The notes under the pieces: generated by a model
Databases searched by the model: none
Seen by the model: the letters and a program-made list of their open reading frames with translations, nothing else
What the model was told of the DNA's origin: nothing
NCBI GenBank assembly: GCA_965178655.1
Contig: OZ238266.1
Span: 1 to 64,000, forward strand
Direction of reading: 5' to 3'
Source: GCA-2733415 sp965178655
Lineage (GTDB): Bacteria; Bacteroidota; Bacteroidia; Flavobacteriales; Flavobacteriaceae
DNA: 64,000 bases
Part shown: positions 15,753 through 24,008 of the stretch, piece by piece
Numbering within the stretch: position 1 is the first letter of the stretch
Layout: each line of letters begins with the position of its first letter
Position numbers and translations under genes: made by a program

Positions 15753-16154
15753 ATGAATACATATAAAATACAAATTAGAGTTCGTTATGGTGAAACAGAC
15801 CAGATGGGTGTTGTTTATCACGGAAATTACGCGCAATACCTTGAGGTTGCGAGAGTTGAATGGCTTAGGGTGTTAGGGGTGTCTTATAAGAAAATGGAAG
15901 AAGAAGGGGTTTTACTGCCAGTGGTTAACTTAAATATAAACTACAAAAAACCAGCGGTTTATGATGAGTTGCTAACGGTTAAAATAAGCTTGCTAAAACC
16001 CCCCACTGTAAGCCTTGCTTTTGGGCATGAAATTTACAATGAAAAAGGCTTACTTATAGGTACTGCTGAGGTAACCTTAGTCTTTGTTAACAAGGCTACT
16101 AATAAACCTATGAAGTGCCCTAAATATATACATGATAAAATAGTAAAAGGATAG
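15753..16154 (+). CDS. Acyl-CoA thioesterase, hotdog fold (YbgC/FadM type)
   Basis: The 133-residue protein shows VRYGETDQMGVVYHGNYAQY and LEVARVEWLR, the classical 4-hydroxybenzoyl-CoA thioesterase-like pattern in which the Asp of ETDQMG is catalytic. It hydrolyses acyl-CoA esters; the chain length cannot be told from sequence. The single hotdog domain fills the whole protein. It is convergent with the IMPACT-family gene. The two stop codons are back to back (TAG-CTA) with no base between them. Confidence 0.92.
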   Translation: MNTYKIQIRVRYGETDQMGVVYHGNYAQYLEVARVEWLRVLGVSYKKMEEEGVLLPVVNLNINYKKPAVYDELLTVKISLLKPPTVSLAFGHEIYNEKGLLIGTAEVTLVFVNKATNKPMKCPKYIHDKIVKG

Positions 16155-16763
16155 CTATATAGCTTTGATTTTTATTTCGTGTAGGTTTTTAAATAATGCT
16201 AAAATAAGTGTTGCTTCAGATTTTCTAATACTGATGTTGTATTCGCAATTTAAACCCAAATTTTGATTGGTAATTCTAATGTTATGTTCTTTTATTATTC
16301 TCATAACTTTGTTCATGTCTTTATACTCAAACGTAAGTAGAAAATTGCAATCTATTGTTTTTTGAATAATGTTTGCTGTTTCTAAAACAGATTTTGCAGC
16401 AGTTTTATTGGCATTCATTAATCCGCCAACGCCAAGTTTAGTGCCTCCAAAATAACGTACAACAACTATTAAAATATTGGTAACATCATAGGCTTGTATT
16501 TGTCCGTATATAGGAGGTCCTGCAGAGTTGCTGGGCTCACCATCGTCGTTTGCTCTATAGCGTATGGTTGAGGTGCCTAATTGCCAAGCATAACACCAGT
16601 GTCTGGCAGTGTGGTGTTCTTTTTTAAGTTGCTCAATTAATGGTTTAACATCGTCTTCAGTAGTAATGGGGTATGCATATCCGTAAAATTTACTGCCACG
16701 ATCTTTAAAAAGCAGCCCTTTATATGGTTTTTCAATAGTATTGTATGTATCTGTCATATCCAT
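16155..16763 (-). CDS. IMPACT/YigZ family protein
   Basis: The 202-residue protein holds the UPF0029 domain: FKDRGSKFYGYAYPI near the start, KEHHTARHWCYAW, then NDDGEPSNSAGPPIYGQI and VRYFGGTKLGVGGL. These motifs define the YigZ/IMPACT family. The C-terminal part is the smaller ferredoxin-like domain. The family is linked to regulation of translation in eukaryotes, and its bacterial role is poorly known. The start ATG at 16763 and a second one two codons later both look possible. A transporter gene lies 3 bases upstream on the same strand. Confidence 0.9.
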   Translation of the reverse strand: MDMTDTYNTIEKPYKGLLFKDRGSKFYGYAYPITTEDDVKPLIEQLKKEHHTARHWCYAWQLGTSTIRYRANDDGEPSNSAGPPIYGQIQAYDVTNILIVVVRYFGGTKLGVGGLMNANKTAAKSVLETANIIQKTIDCNFLLTFEYKDMNKVMRIIKEHNIRITNQNLGLNCEYNISIRKSEATLILALFKNLHEIKIKAI

Positions 16764-16766
16764 TTA

Positions 16767-17612
16767 TTAAAGGCTAATAACAATAATGGCTAGTATGGCA
16801 AGTGCAATTCCAATCCAATTTACACGATTTAGTTTTTCTTTAAATAAAACTAAACCTATTAATGTTGTTAGCATTACAATAGCTACATTGTTGATGGTAA
16901 ATAGTGCACCGCTAGTCATTGTTTTTATATCAAGGGCTTTTAGCAAGTAAAATATTGAATAATAGTTTATAATACCTAAAACAACTCCAGCCAAACCATT
17001 TTTAGCTTGTATGGGCGATTTTTTAATAGTAAATAATACAATTCCTAATAACCCAGCGCCTAAAAATAAAAACGCAGAAAATATGGATAGCTCATTTGCT
17101 GGTACATAATTTGTTTGAACGTATTTTAATAGCGTGTCAATTATACCAGCGCCTAAAAATAATAAAAAAGGTAGTGTGTAGTTAGCGTTGTTACTTGTGG
17201 TTTTATCTTTTTTAGTGCTTAATATTACTGCAACTAATGCCATTAGTATACCTGCTCCTTTTGTAAAGTTCAGCTGTTCGTTATAGAGATATATGCCAAA
17301 AACTACAGGTATAACTACAGCCATTTTTCCGGCAACAGAAGCTACTGTTACGCCATTTTTTTGTGCAGTTAATGCCATTAAATTAAATACAATAATAAAA
17401 CAAAAACTAAGTGATATTCCGCCAAAAAACCAGGGCTTTTCAATGATTTCATTAAAAGAAACCGATTGGTTATACGAGAGTATACCAATAGTAAAAGCAG
17501 TAAAATAGTTAACAATAATAGCTTGTAACGTATGTATTTTATAGGTTTTAAATAGTTTAAAAATAATAAATAGTAAACTAGAAAATATAATACTATATAA
17601 GAGTGCTATCAT
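16767..17612 (-). CDS. EamA (DMT superfamily) transporter
   Basis: The 281-residue integral membrane protein has about ten hydrophobic helices arranged as two EamA repeats, for example MALTAQKNGVTVASVAGKMA in the first and LLKALDIKTMTSGALFTINN in the second. DMT transporters export metabolites or amino acids or take up nucleotide sugars; the cargo here cannot be inferred. The gene lies directly after the HAD phosphatase gene with no spacing and just before the IMPACT gene, so these genes are probably in one transcript led by the lipoprotein and ribD genes. Confidence 0.88.
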   Translation of the reverse strand: MIALLYSIIFSSLLFIIFKLFKTYKIHTLQAIIVNYFTAFTIGILSYNQSVSFNEIIEKPWFFGGISLSFCFIIVFNLMALTAQKNGVTVASVAGKMAVVIPVVFGIYLYNEQLNFTKGAGILMALVAVILSTKKDKTTSNNANYTLPFLLFLGAGIIDTLLKYVQTNYVPANELSIFSAFLFLGAGLLGIVLFTIKKSPIQAKNGLAGVVLGIINYYSIFYLLKALDIKTMTSGALFTINNVAIVMLTTLIGLVLFKEKLNRVNWIGIALAILAIIVISL

Positions 17613-18224
17613 TTAAAAAAGGGTGTTATTAATAGAGGTTAGGTTGGTTACATCTTGACTTTCAGGAATTAAATTCCAGGTATGTATACCAAGTTTTTGT
17701 GCTGCCTTAGTGTTTTCGCTTAAATCATCTATAAAAATTGTGTCTTCTGGATTCAGGTTATTTGCTGTTAATACAAAAGTGTAAATTTCTGCATCAGGCT
17801 TTCTCATGTGTATTTCATGAGATAAATAAAATTGCTCAAAACATTTTTTAAACCTATTGTACAATGGTGTTTTCCATTGTTCTTTAATCCAGTTAATGTG
17901 TAATTCGTTTGTATTGCTAAGTAAAAAACAACGGTATTTTGTGCAAATATCTTCAAGAAATTCTAATCTGTGTATAGGGAAATCGAGTAAAATGTAGTTC
18001 CATGCGTCAATAATTTGTTGTTTGGAAAGGTTTGGGTAAGCAGTGGAGTAGAAATTTATAAAATCATTGGTGCTGATTAAGCCTTTTTCATAAGCCATGT
18101 TTGTTTCAATCATTTCTGTAGATAGTTCGGAGCATTTAAATAATGCTAAAGCATTGTTCATTGCTCCAGTTTTATCAAGATTGATAAAAATATCTCCAAA
18201 ATCGAATATTAAATTTTTAATCAT
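17613..18224 (-). CDS. HAD family hydrolase (HAD-IA type)
   Basis: The 203-residue protein starts MIKNLIFDFGDIFINLDKTG. FDFGD is motif I, although the usual DxD is changed to DFG-D-I: the nucleophile Asp is present but the second Asp position holds Gly. LLSNTNELHINW is motif II, MRKPDAEIY motif III and IFIDDLSENTKAAQ motif IV. Such enzymes dephosphorylate small phosphoesters. A change at the second Asp, if real, could shift it away from phosphatase activity, as in some HAD-IA subgroups. The gene overlaps the end of ribD by 8 bases, so it may supply a flavin-pathway phosphatase, but that is inference. Confidence 0.85.
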   Translation of the reverse strand: MIKNLIFDFGDIFINLDKTGAMNNALALFKCSELSTEMIETNMAYEKGLISTNDFINFYSTAYPNLSKQQIIDAWNYILLDFPIHRLEFLEDICTKYRCFLLSNTNELHINWIKEQWKTPLYNRFKKCFEQFYLSHEIHMRKPDAEIYTFVLTANNLNPEDTIFIDDLSENTKAAQKLGIHTWNLIPESQDVTNLTSINNTLF

Positions 18225-19275
18225 TGTGGTAAATGCGGTGTTTGTCTTCTTTGTAGGTGTTTGTCTGTATTAATTTTCCTGAAAATAGAGGTGCCTTAAT
18301 ACCGTCTTTAAGTATAGGTGTGCCTTTGTATATGTGTGCCTCGTCCCATAAATTATCATCAATAAAAGTCTGTAGAGTTTGTAATCCTCCTTCAATAATT
18401 ACAGATTGTATTTGGTGTTTATAGAGTATAGAGCAGATTTGAGTTACAATTGAAGCCGAAAAATCAATACCTTTAAAAATAAGTTGTGCAGTATTAATAC
18501 TTTTAGTGGAGGTGTTTTTGTTATGAACCACAATGGTTTTAATACTTTGGTCAAATAAGTGATTATCTGTTGGTATTTTAAGCTCATTATCTATAACAAT
18601 TCTAACGGGGTTATGACCTTTCCAACGTCTGCAATTTAGCTTAGGGTTGTCAGTAATAGCCGTATTGGTGCCTATAAGTATTGCTTGTTCTTCGGCGCGT
18701 AGTTTATGTACAAATTGCCTTGAGTAGCTATTGGTAATCCAGATGGGCTTTCTTTCTAAGGTTTTGTTTTTTGGTTGTTTTGGGTAGATAAAACCATCGG
18801 CACTTTCGGCCCATTTTAAAACGATATATGGTCGTTTTTTATTATGAAAAGTAAAAAACCGTTTGTTTAACGCAATACATTCCTGTTCTAAAACGCCTAC
18901 GGTAACATTGCAGCCATGGGCTTTAAGTTTCTGAATTCCTTTTCCTGAAACTTCAGAAAAAGAATCTACACAACCTATAACCACGTTGGGTATATTGTGT
19001 TGTATAATTAAATTTGCACACGGTGGTGTTTTTCCAAAATGGCTACAAGGTTCTAGCGAAACATAAATAGTAGCATCTTTTAATAAGTCTTTATTTTTTA
19101 CAGACTGTATGGCATTTACCTCTGCATGGGGATTTCCTGCCTTATCATGCCAGCCTTCTCCGATAATAGTATTATTATAAACAATAACACTACCTACTAA
19201 TGGGTTGGGGTAGGTGGTTCCTAGTCCGTTTTTAGCCAGTTGTATACAGCGTGCTATGTAGGCTTTGTGTGTTAT
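18217..19275 (-). CDS. ribD: Bifunctional riboflavin biosynthesis protein RibD, apparently with an ATA start
   Basis: The frame runs from ATA at 19273-19275 to 18217 and gives 352 residues, the usual size of RibD. Reading only from the first standard start (GTG at 18982-18984) would lose the whole deaminase domain. The N-terminal domain has zinc-binding HAEV near residue 50 and PCSHFGKTPPC near 77-87, and begins THKAYIARCIQLAKNGLG as in the family. The C-terminal reductase domain has KWAESADGFI and IEGGLQTLQTFI. In frame, a TGA at 19303-19305 lies upstream, and no ATG, GTG or TTG occurs before the conserved region. The enzyme carries out two steps of riboflavin synthesis. The putative ATA overlaps the TAA of the lipoprotein gene (ATAA), which fits coupled translation. 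Confidence 0.85.
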   Translation of the reverse strand: MTHKAYIARCIQLAKNGLGTTYPNPLVGSVIVYNNTIIGEGWHDKAGNPHAEVNAIQSVKNKDLLKDATIYVSLEPCSHFGKTPPCANLIIQHNIPNVVIGCVDSFSEVSGKGIQKLKAHGCNVTVGVLEQECIALNKRFFTFHNKKRPYIVLKWAESADGFIYPKQPKNKTLERKPIWITNSYSRQFVHKLRAEEQAILIGTNTAITDNPKLNCRRWKGHNPVRIVIDNELKIPTDNHLFDQSIKTIVVHNKNTSTKSINTAQLIFKGIDFSASIVTQICSILYKHQIQSVIIEGGLQTLQTFIDDNLWDEAHIYKGTPILKDGIKAPLFSGKLIQTNTYKEDKHRIYHND

Positions 19276-19730
19276 AACTCTAGTTTTAAGGTTTCTGTAT
19301 GGTCAATTGAATAACCCGATGTAATTCCGAGTATGGTGTACTTCAAGTTGCCTTTAAAGTTAATGCTATGTTGTTTTGTTAAGCCATTAAGTGCTATGCT
19401 AATTAAATTATTGCTTTTCATTCCTGGTAACTTGTTAAACGGAATTTTAACAGTTAGCGGTACCGTAAATTCATCTTTTACAGGGACTTTAAATGGTTTA
19501 AATTGAACAGCAGTAATTTCTGAACCATCAATACTTACTATAATGTTATCAGGTGCTAATGTACCGCCTAGTAGGTATGGGTTTTTAAAAACAGCATTGG
19601 CGCTAAGTGTTATTTGTGAGGTGCTTAGTCTGTTGATTGTAATGCTTTCTATTTGTTGAAATTCAATTTTTTTTGAAGTACAAGAAAAGAGCATTAAAAA
19701 TATAACAGAAAGTAGGGCAAGTTGCTTCAT
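19272..19730 (-). CDS. LEA14-like lipoprotein
   Basis: The 152-residue protein has a lipoprotein signal, MKQLALLSVIFLMLFSCTSK, with the modified cysteine after LFS. The mature part resembles the LEA14/WHy domain: LSTSQITLSANAVFKNPYLLGG and VPVKDEFTVPLTVKIPF, an Ig-like beta sandwich. The exact role is unknown; members bind hydrophobic or membrane surfaces. It is the first gene of the lipoprotein-ribD-HAD-EamA-IMPACT unit, and its stop overlaps the unusual ribD start. It is divergent from the GNAT gene, with 42 bases between them. Confidence 0.78.
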   Translation of the reverse strand: MKQLALLSVIFLMLFSCTSKKIEFQQIESITINRLSTSQITLSANAVFKNPYLLGGTLAPDNIIVSIDGSEITAVQFKPFKVPVKDEFTVPLTVKIPFNKLPGMKSNNLISIALNGLTKQHSINFKGNLKYTILGITSGYSIDHTETLKLEL

Positions 19731-19772
19731 AATTAATGTAATTTTACATTACAAAAATAGTTTTTTAAATTG

Positions 19773-20258
19773 ATGTCTAACATAATTATTAGAGAAATAG
19801 CGGAGACCGATAATTTATCGGTAGCTAAAATGATACGCAATATTTTACTTGAGTTTGGTGTGCCTAAGGTTGGTACTGCTTATGAAGACCCTCAGTTAAA
19901 TAGTCTGTATGATTTTTATCTACCTAAAACAGCACAGTATTTTGTGCTTGAAAAGGACGGGTGTGTTATTGGTGGTGCAGGAATATCGGTGCTTCCGGGC
20001 ACAGAAGGGAATACTTGTGAGCTTCAAAAAATGTATTTTTCTCCAGAAGCACGAGGAAAAGGTCTAGGAAAAAAAATGATGGACCATTGCTTGCAGTTTG
20101 CAAAAGATAGTGGTTATGAATATTGTTATTTAGAAACCTTGCCCTATATGGAAAAAGCAGTAAAGCTATATCTATCTTCAGGTTTTAAAATGTTAGATGA
20201 AAGATTAGGGAATACCGGACACTATAGTTGTTCGCAATGGATGATAAAAAAAATATAA
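19773..20258 (+). CDS. GNAT family N-acetyltransferase
   Basis: From the ATG at 19773 the protein has 161 residues. A TTG three bases earlier is less likely. The GNAT signs are ELQKMYFSPEARGKGLGKKM (the acetyl-CoA loop), and YLETLPYMEKAVKLYLSSGF near the end. MSNIIIREIAETDNLSVA opens the domain. The substrate is unknown. The gene abuts prmC, whose ATG follows the stop codon directly, so it is co-transcribed with prmC and probably pssA. Confidence 0.88.
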   Translation: MSNIIIREIAETDNLSVAKMIRNILLEFGVPKVGTAYEDPQLNSLYDFYLPKTAQYFVLEKDGCVIGGAGISVLPGTEGNTCELQKMYFSPEARGKGLGKKMMDHCLQFAKDSGYEYCYLETLPYMEKAVKLYLSSGFKMLDERLGNTGHYSCSQWMIKKI

Positions 20259-21128
20259 ATGACCTTAAAAGTATATAGTGAGTTGTTTAAAACTGAGCTA
20301 GTATCAGTGTATAGCATGCAAGAAGTGAGTAGCTTTTTGTATATGTTGTTGGATCATCGTTTAAATATTTCTAAAACGGATTATCTTTTAGGAGCCCATA
20401 AAATAACTTTAAATACAATTGACGAACTTTACTTTAAGGAAGTATTACGTGCTTTAAAAAAACAAAAACCAATACAGTATATTTTAGGAGAAACATGGTT
20501 TTATAATTTGTTGTTTTCTGTAAATAAACACACGCTAATCCCGCGCCCAGAAACGGAAGAATTGGTAAGTTGGATATGTACAGATTATAAAAGTCACAAG
20601 AGTGAGTTAAAAATAATAGACATAGGTACAGGATCTGGTTGTATACCAATTAGTCTTGCTAAAAATATTTCTAGCACCAATGTTTTTGGGGTAGATGTCT
20701 CTAAAGATGCTTTGGTTGTGGCAAAAGAAAATGCAAACACACACAAGGCAAACGTATCTTTTATACAAGCAGATGTGTTGTGTAATAACGATTTAGAGTT
20801 ACTCTCAGAAAATGGTAGTTTTGATGTAATTGTGTCTAACCCACCTTATGTTAGAGATTTAGAAAAACAAGAAATTAAAAAAAATGTATTGGCTTATGAG
20901 CCGCATTTGGCATTGTTTGTCTCAGATCATGATCCGTTAATTTTTTATAGGACAATAGCACAATTTGCAAAAAATAATTTATCTAAAAATGGCAGGTTAT
21001 ATTTTGAAGTAAATCAGTACTTAGGTCCAGAAATGATAGTCTTACTTAAAGAGATAGGATTTAAATCTGTGGAATTAAAAAAAGATTTTTCAGGAAATGA
21101 TAGAATGATAAAAGCGTACGGTCTTTAA
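20259..21128 (+). CDS. prmC: Release factor glutamine methyltransferase PrmC
   Basis: The 289-residue protein has the usual layout: a helical N-terminal domain (residues 1-80), then a Rossmann methyltransferase domain. LIPRPETEELV, IIDIGTGSGCIPISLAK and VIVSNPPYVRD are the key motifs. NPPY binds the target glutamine side chain. It methylates the GGQ glutamine of the release factors PrfA and PrfB. The gene starts directly after the GNAT gene and is followed by pssA 48 bases later. Confidence 0.95.
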   Translation: MTLKVYSELFKTELVSVYSMQEVSSFLYMLLDHRLNISKTDYLLGAHKITLNTIDELYFKEVLRALKKQKPIQYILGETWFYNLLFSVNKHTLIPRPETEELVSWICTDYKSHKSELKIIDIGTGSGCIPISLAKNISSTNVFGVDVSKDALVVAKENANTHKANVSFIQADVLCNNDLELLSENGSFDVIVSNPPYVRDLEKQEIKKNVLAYEPHLALFVSDHDPLIFYRTIAQFAKNNLSKNGRLYFEVNQYLGPEMIVLLKEIGFKSVELKKDFSGNDRMIKAYGL

Positions 21129-21176
21129 ATTAAGTAAAAAACATTTTCTATTTTTACACCTTAAATATATAATACA

Positions 21177-21917
21177 ATGAAAAAACACATTCCGAATATA
21201 ATAACTCTTTTTAATCTTTTTTGTGGTTCGTTGGCTGTAATATTTGCAGTACATGATAATTTGTATGCTGCTGCGGTGTTTGTAGTTCTGGGAATTATTT
21301 TTGATTTTTTTGATGGTTTTGCAGCAAGAATATTAAATGTTAAGAGTGAATTAGGTGTGCAGCTAGATTCTTTAGCAGACATGATAACAAGCGGACTAGT
21401 GCCGGGTATTGTGTTGTTTAAGTTGTTAGAAAGAAGTACTGGAAAGTTTATGACTATTACAGATGTGTCTATGAGTAACTGGGATATGAGTAGTGTGAAT
21501 TACTGGCCGTTATTAGGGTTACTGGTAACACTGGCTTCTTGCTATCGTTTAGCAAAATTTAATATAGATACCAGACAAACAAGTTCGTTTATAGGTTTGC
21601 CTACGCCTGCTAATACTTTGTTTATTATTAGTTTGCCTTTAATATTGCAAACCAGTAGTATTGATTGGCTTACTGTGTTTATATTAAACAAATGGTTTTT
21701 AATAGGGTTAACAGTAGTTAGCTGCTATATTTTAAATGCAGAATTACCGTTATTTTCGTTAAAATTAAAAAGCTTAAGCTTTAAAGAAAATGCTTTGGTA
21801 TATAGCTTTTTACTTGTCTGTATAGTATTGTTGTTTGTGTTGCAGTACTTGGCAATACCAGTAATTATTCTGCTATATGTATTGTTGTCGGTAATATCAA
21901 ATATGCTTAAGAGGTAG
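21177..21917 (+). CDS. pssA: CDP-diacylglycerol-serine O-phosphatidyltransferase
   Basis: The 246-residue membrane protein carries the CDP-alcohol phosphotransferase motif DGxxAR-x8-Gx3Dx3D: DGFAARILNVKSELG then QLDSLAD, near residues 46-68. About seven membrane helices follow. It makes phosphatidylserine, the precursor of phosphatidylethanolamine, the main membrane lipid. FKLLERSTGKF and SFIGLPTPANT are further family points. The ATG at 21177 gives MKKHIPNIITLFNLFCGSLA, a typical beginning. The gene is followed by the repeat-rich gene-free region. Confidence 0.95.
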   Translation: MKKHIPNIITLFNLFCGSLAVIFAVHDNLYAAAVFVVLGIIFDFFDGFAARILNVKSELGVQLDSLADMITSGLVPGIVLFKLLERSTGKFMTITDVSMSNWDMSSVNYWPLLGLLVTLASCYRLAKFNIDTRQTSSFIGLPTPANTLFIISLPLILQTSSIDWLTVFILNKWFLIGLTVVSCYILNAELPLFSLKLKSLSFKENALVYSFLLVCIVLLFVLQYLAIPVIILLYVLLSVISNMLKR

Positions 21918-22161
21918 TGTCTTGCTTCTGAATTGTCACTTGTCTTTATGAATGAGGAGTGGCTTCAGGAATCTCAATATCTAGTGTTTTTTTCTTGATT
22001 GGGTAGACTGCCACTTCCGAATATTCGGCATCGCAGAGACATTCTTATTGGCATTAAACCTAGTGTCTCTTCTTTTGCCTTTTCGCTAATAGCTATATTC
22101 ATATGTAGATTTCCAGCCGAGCCGAGAAGGACAAGTGTTTTTGCTTTTATATTGTTTGTTT

Positions 22162-22179
22162 TTCCCGAGTAGTCGGGAA
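22162..22179. repeat. Palindrome TTCCCGA-gtag-TCGGGAA (REP-like)
   Basis: A perfect 7-base inverted repeat surrounds a 4-base loop. It has no U-run and so is not an ordinary terminator. It is embedded in the repeat region and fits a dispersed palindromic repeat. Confidence 0.6.
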
Positions 22180-22319
22180 TCCATTTTACATTATTTATAG
22201 TTCCTGTTTCTAAAATATTGTACAACCCAAAACTTCATCATTCGGTGTTCAGTATTCGGGATTCATCATTTATATAGATTGCCGGTCGAGCTGAGAATGA
22301 CAAGTTCTCTGTCTAGTAT

Positions 22320-22379
22320 CTTTTTGCCTAATACCTTTTTGCCTAATACCTTTTTGCCTAATGCCTTTTCGCTAATTCC
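22320..22379. repeat. 15-base tandem repeat, four units
   Basis: The unit CTTTTTGCCTAATAC occurs at 22320-22334 and 22335-22349. It occurs again with one change at 22350-22364 and in decayed form at 22365-22379 (CTTTTCGCTAATTCC). The last unit ends 8 bases before the lptB stop codon. Confidence 0.85.
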
Positions 22380-22387
22380 TTATAAGA

Positions 22388-23134
22388 TTATGCGTTAAAA
22401 TCAATTTTGGTTTTACGCAATTCAAAGTTTTTTCCGAGATATACTTTACGGACCATTTCGTCTTCGGCTAATTCTTCTGGCGCACCATGTTTTAATATAC
22501 TACCTTCAAACATTAGGTAAGTCCTGTCTGTAATAGCTAAGGTTTCTTGTACGTTATGATCGGTAATGAGAATACCAATGTTTTTCTTTTTAAGCTGTGC
22601 TACAATACGTTGTATGTCTTCTACAGCCACAGGGTCTACTCCTGCAAAGGGTTCATCAAGTAAAATAAACTTAGGATTGGTTGCTAATGCACGTGCTATT
22701 TCGGTTCTTCTGCGCTCTCCACCAGAAAGGAGATCACCTTTTCGGTGCCTTCGTTCTTCTAAGTTAAATTCTTTTATAAGCTCTTCGGCACGTTGCTTCT
22801 GTTCTGTTTTTGATAGGTCTGTGAGCTCTAAAACGCTCAAGATGTTTTCTTCAACGGTTAATTTTCTAAAAACGGAAGCCTCTTGTGCTAAATATCCAAT
22901 ACCGTGCTGTGCACGTTTGTACATTGGAAACTTAGTAATATCTGTTTTATCTAAGTAAATTTTTCCTTGAGTAGGTTTTATTAAACCAACAATCATATAG
23001 AAAGAGGTGGTTTTACCTGCGCCATTAGGTCCTAATAAACCTACAATTTCCCCTTGTTTTACTTCTACAGAAATGCCTTTAACGGCAAGTTTGTTTTTGT
23101 AAGATTTTTGAATATTTTCGGCTCTTAGAATCAT
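22388..23134 (-). CDS. lptB: LPS export ABC transporter ATP-binding protein LptB
   Basis: The 248-residue ABC ATPase begins MILRAENIQKSYKNKLAV. Walker A is GPNGAGKTTSF near residue 35, the Q-loop is YLAQEASVFRKLT, the signature is LLSGGERRRTEIARAL and Walker B is FILLDEPFAGVDPVAV. These match LptB, which powers lipopolysaccharide extraction from the inner membrane with LptF and LptG. It is the last gene of the kdsD-tatC-lptB unit on the minus strand, and lies 67 bases after tatC. kdsD also serves LPS synthesis, which supports the assignment. Confidence 0.93.
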   Translation of the reverse strand: MILRAENIQKSYKNKLAVKGISVEVKQGEIVGLLGPNGAGKTTSFYMIVGLIKPTQGKIYLDKTDITKFPMYKRAQHGIGYLAQEASVFRKLTVEENILSVLELTDLSKTEQKQRAEELIKEFNLEERRHRKGDLLSGGERRRTEIARALATNPKFILLDEPFAGVDPVAVEDIQRIVAQLKKKNIGILITDHNVQETLAITDRTYLMFEGSILKHGAPEELAEDEMVRKVYLGKNFELRKTKIDFNA

Positions 23135-23201
23135 TTGTTATGTCTTGAATTATTGCAATATACCAATTTTAGGTTTTCGTGAATTGCAATTTAATATATT
23201 A

Positions 23202-24008
23202 TTAACGTGCTTGTTTTTTTAGCACCCTTTTAGAAATTAAAATGCTTATTTCATATAATACTATTACAGGTATAGCTACAATAATTTGACTAGCAATATC
23301 TGGAGGGGTAATAACAGCTGAAATAATTAATACAATTACCAGTGCTATTTTTCTTTTTGCCCTTAAAAATTCAGGAGTTACTAGTCCTACTTTTGTTAAA
23401 AAGTAGATAATAATAGGTAGTTCAAAAATTAAACCTGAAGCTAGAGAGGAAGCACGTACCAATCCAATATAAGAATCAAGATCAAAATCATTATGTATGG
23501 TTTCTGCAACACTATATGAGCCTAGAAAGTTAATAGATAGCGGACAAATAATGTAATACCCAAATAATACTCCTAAGAAAAATAGGAGTGAGGCAACTAT
23601 AATAAATCCTCTCGAGGTTTTGCGTTCGTTTTTCTTTAAGGCAGGGCTAATAAAACTCCAAAACTGATAAAGAACATACGGAAAGGCTGCAATAAATCCA
23701 AAAGTTATTGATACCCATATATGTGCCGAAAACTGTCCGGCCATTGTTCTACTTTGTATTTGAAAAGGCATTTCGGTAATACATAGGCTCTGATCAATTC
23801 CTAAAAGCTTAGAGATGTTACAGAGTCCTCTATAAGTTAAAAAATCAACATTTTTAGGTCCAAAAAGAACGGTGTCAAAAACAAATCCTTTGCATATAAA
23901 AGCAATAGCAGCAAATAAAATTATAGCTAATGTGGCTTTTATTAGGTGTATTCTAAGTTCCTCTAAATGGTCAAGAAACGACATGTTATGTGTGTTTTTA
24001 TGTCCCAT
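23202..24008 (-). CDS. tatC: Sec-independent (Tat) protein translocase subunit TatC
   Basis: The 268-residue protein begins MGHKNTHNMSFLDHLEELRIHLIK; HLEELR is the TatC opening motif that binds the twin-arginine signal. Six membrane helices follow, with GFIAAFPYVLYQFWSFISPAL in the middle and FELPIIIYFLTKVGLVTP later. An extra loop of about 50 residues (PKNVDFLTYRGLCNISKLLG and nearby) sits in the first periplasmic domain, as in other Bacteroidota. It starts one base before the kdsD stop region and is co-transcribed with kdsD. TatA-type genes are not in this window. Confidence 0.95.
   Translation of the reverse strand: MGHKNTHNMSFLDHLEELRIHLIKATLAIILFAAIAFICKGFVFDTVLFGPKNVDFLTYRGLCNISKLLGIDQSLCITEMPFQIQSRTMAGQFSAHIWVSITFGFIAAFPYVLYQFWSFISPALKKNERKTSRGFIIVASLLFFLGVLFGYYIICPLSINFLGSYSVAETIHNDFDLDSYIGLVRASSLASGLIFELPIIIYFLTKVGLVTPEFLRAKRKIALVIVLIISAVITPPDIASQIIVAIPVIVLYEISILISKRVLKKQAR

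Larger units (their letters stand above)
21918..22387. repeat. Gene-free repeat region between pssA and lptB
   Basis: The 470 bases hold no convincing gene; an 83-codon reading frame here has no protein-like pattern. They contain a diverged 30-base direct repeat at 22107-22136 and 22276-22305 (5 mismatches), a palindrome at 22162-22179 (TTCCCGA-gtag-TCGGGAA), a 14-base exact repeat (GCCTTTTCGCTAAT) at 22077-22090 and 22363-22376, and a 15-base tandem repeat at 22320-22379. Motifs such as CCGGTCGAGCTGAGAATGACA look like the dispersed intergenic repeats common in flavobacterial genomes. The convergent ends of pssA and lptB make it a tolerant place for such debris. Confidence 0.75.

Noticed and set aside
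18217..18984. ribD called only from GTG at 18984
   Set aside because: The open frame extends 97 codons further upstream with a full deaminase domain, so the short form would be an artefact of start-codon rules.
21974..22225. An 83-codon frame in the gene-free region
   Set aside because: It is built on repeat sequence, has no recognisable domain and its codons do not look like those of neighbours.
22320..22379. Possible CRISPR array
   Set aside because: The units are 15 bases and directly joined, with no spacers and no cas genes, so it is a simple tandem repeat.
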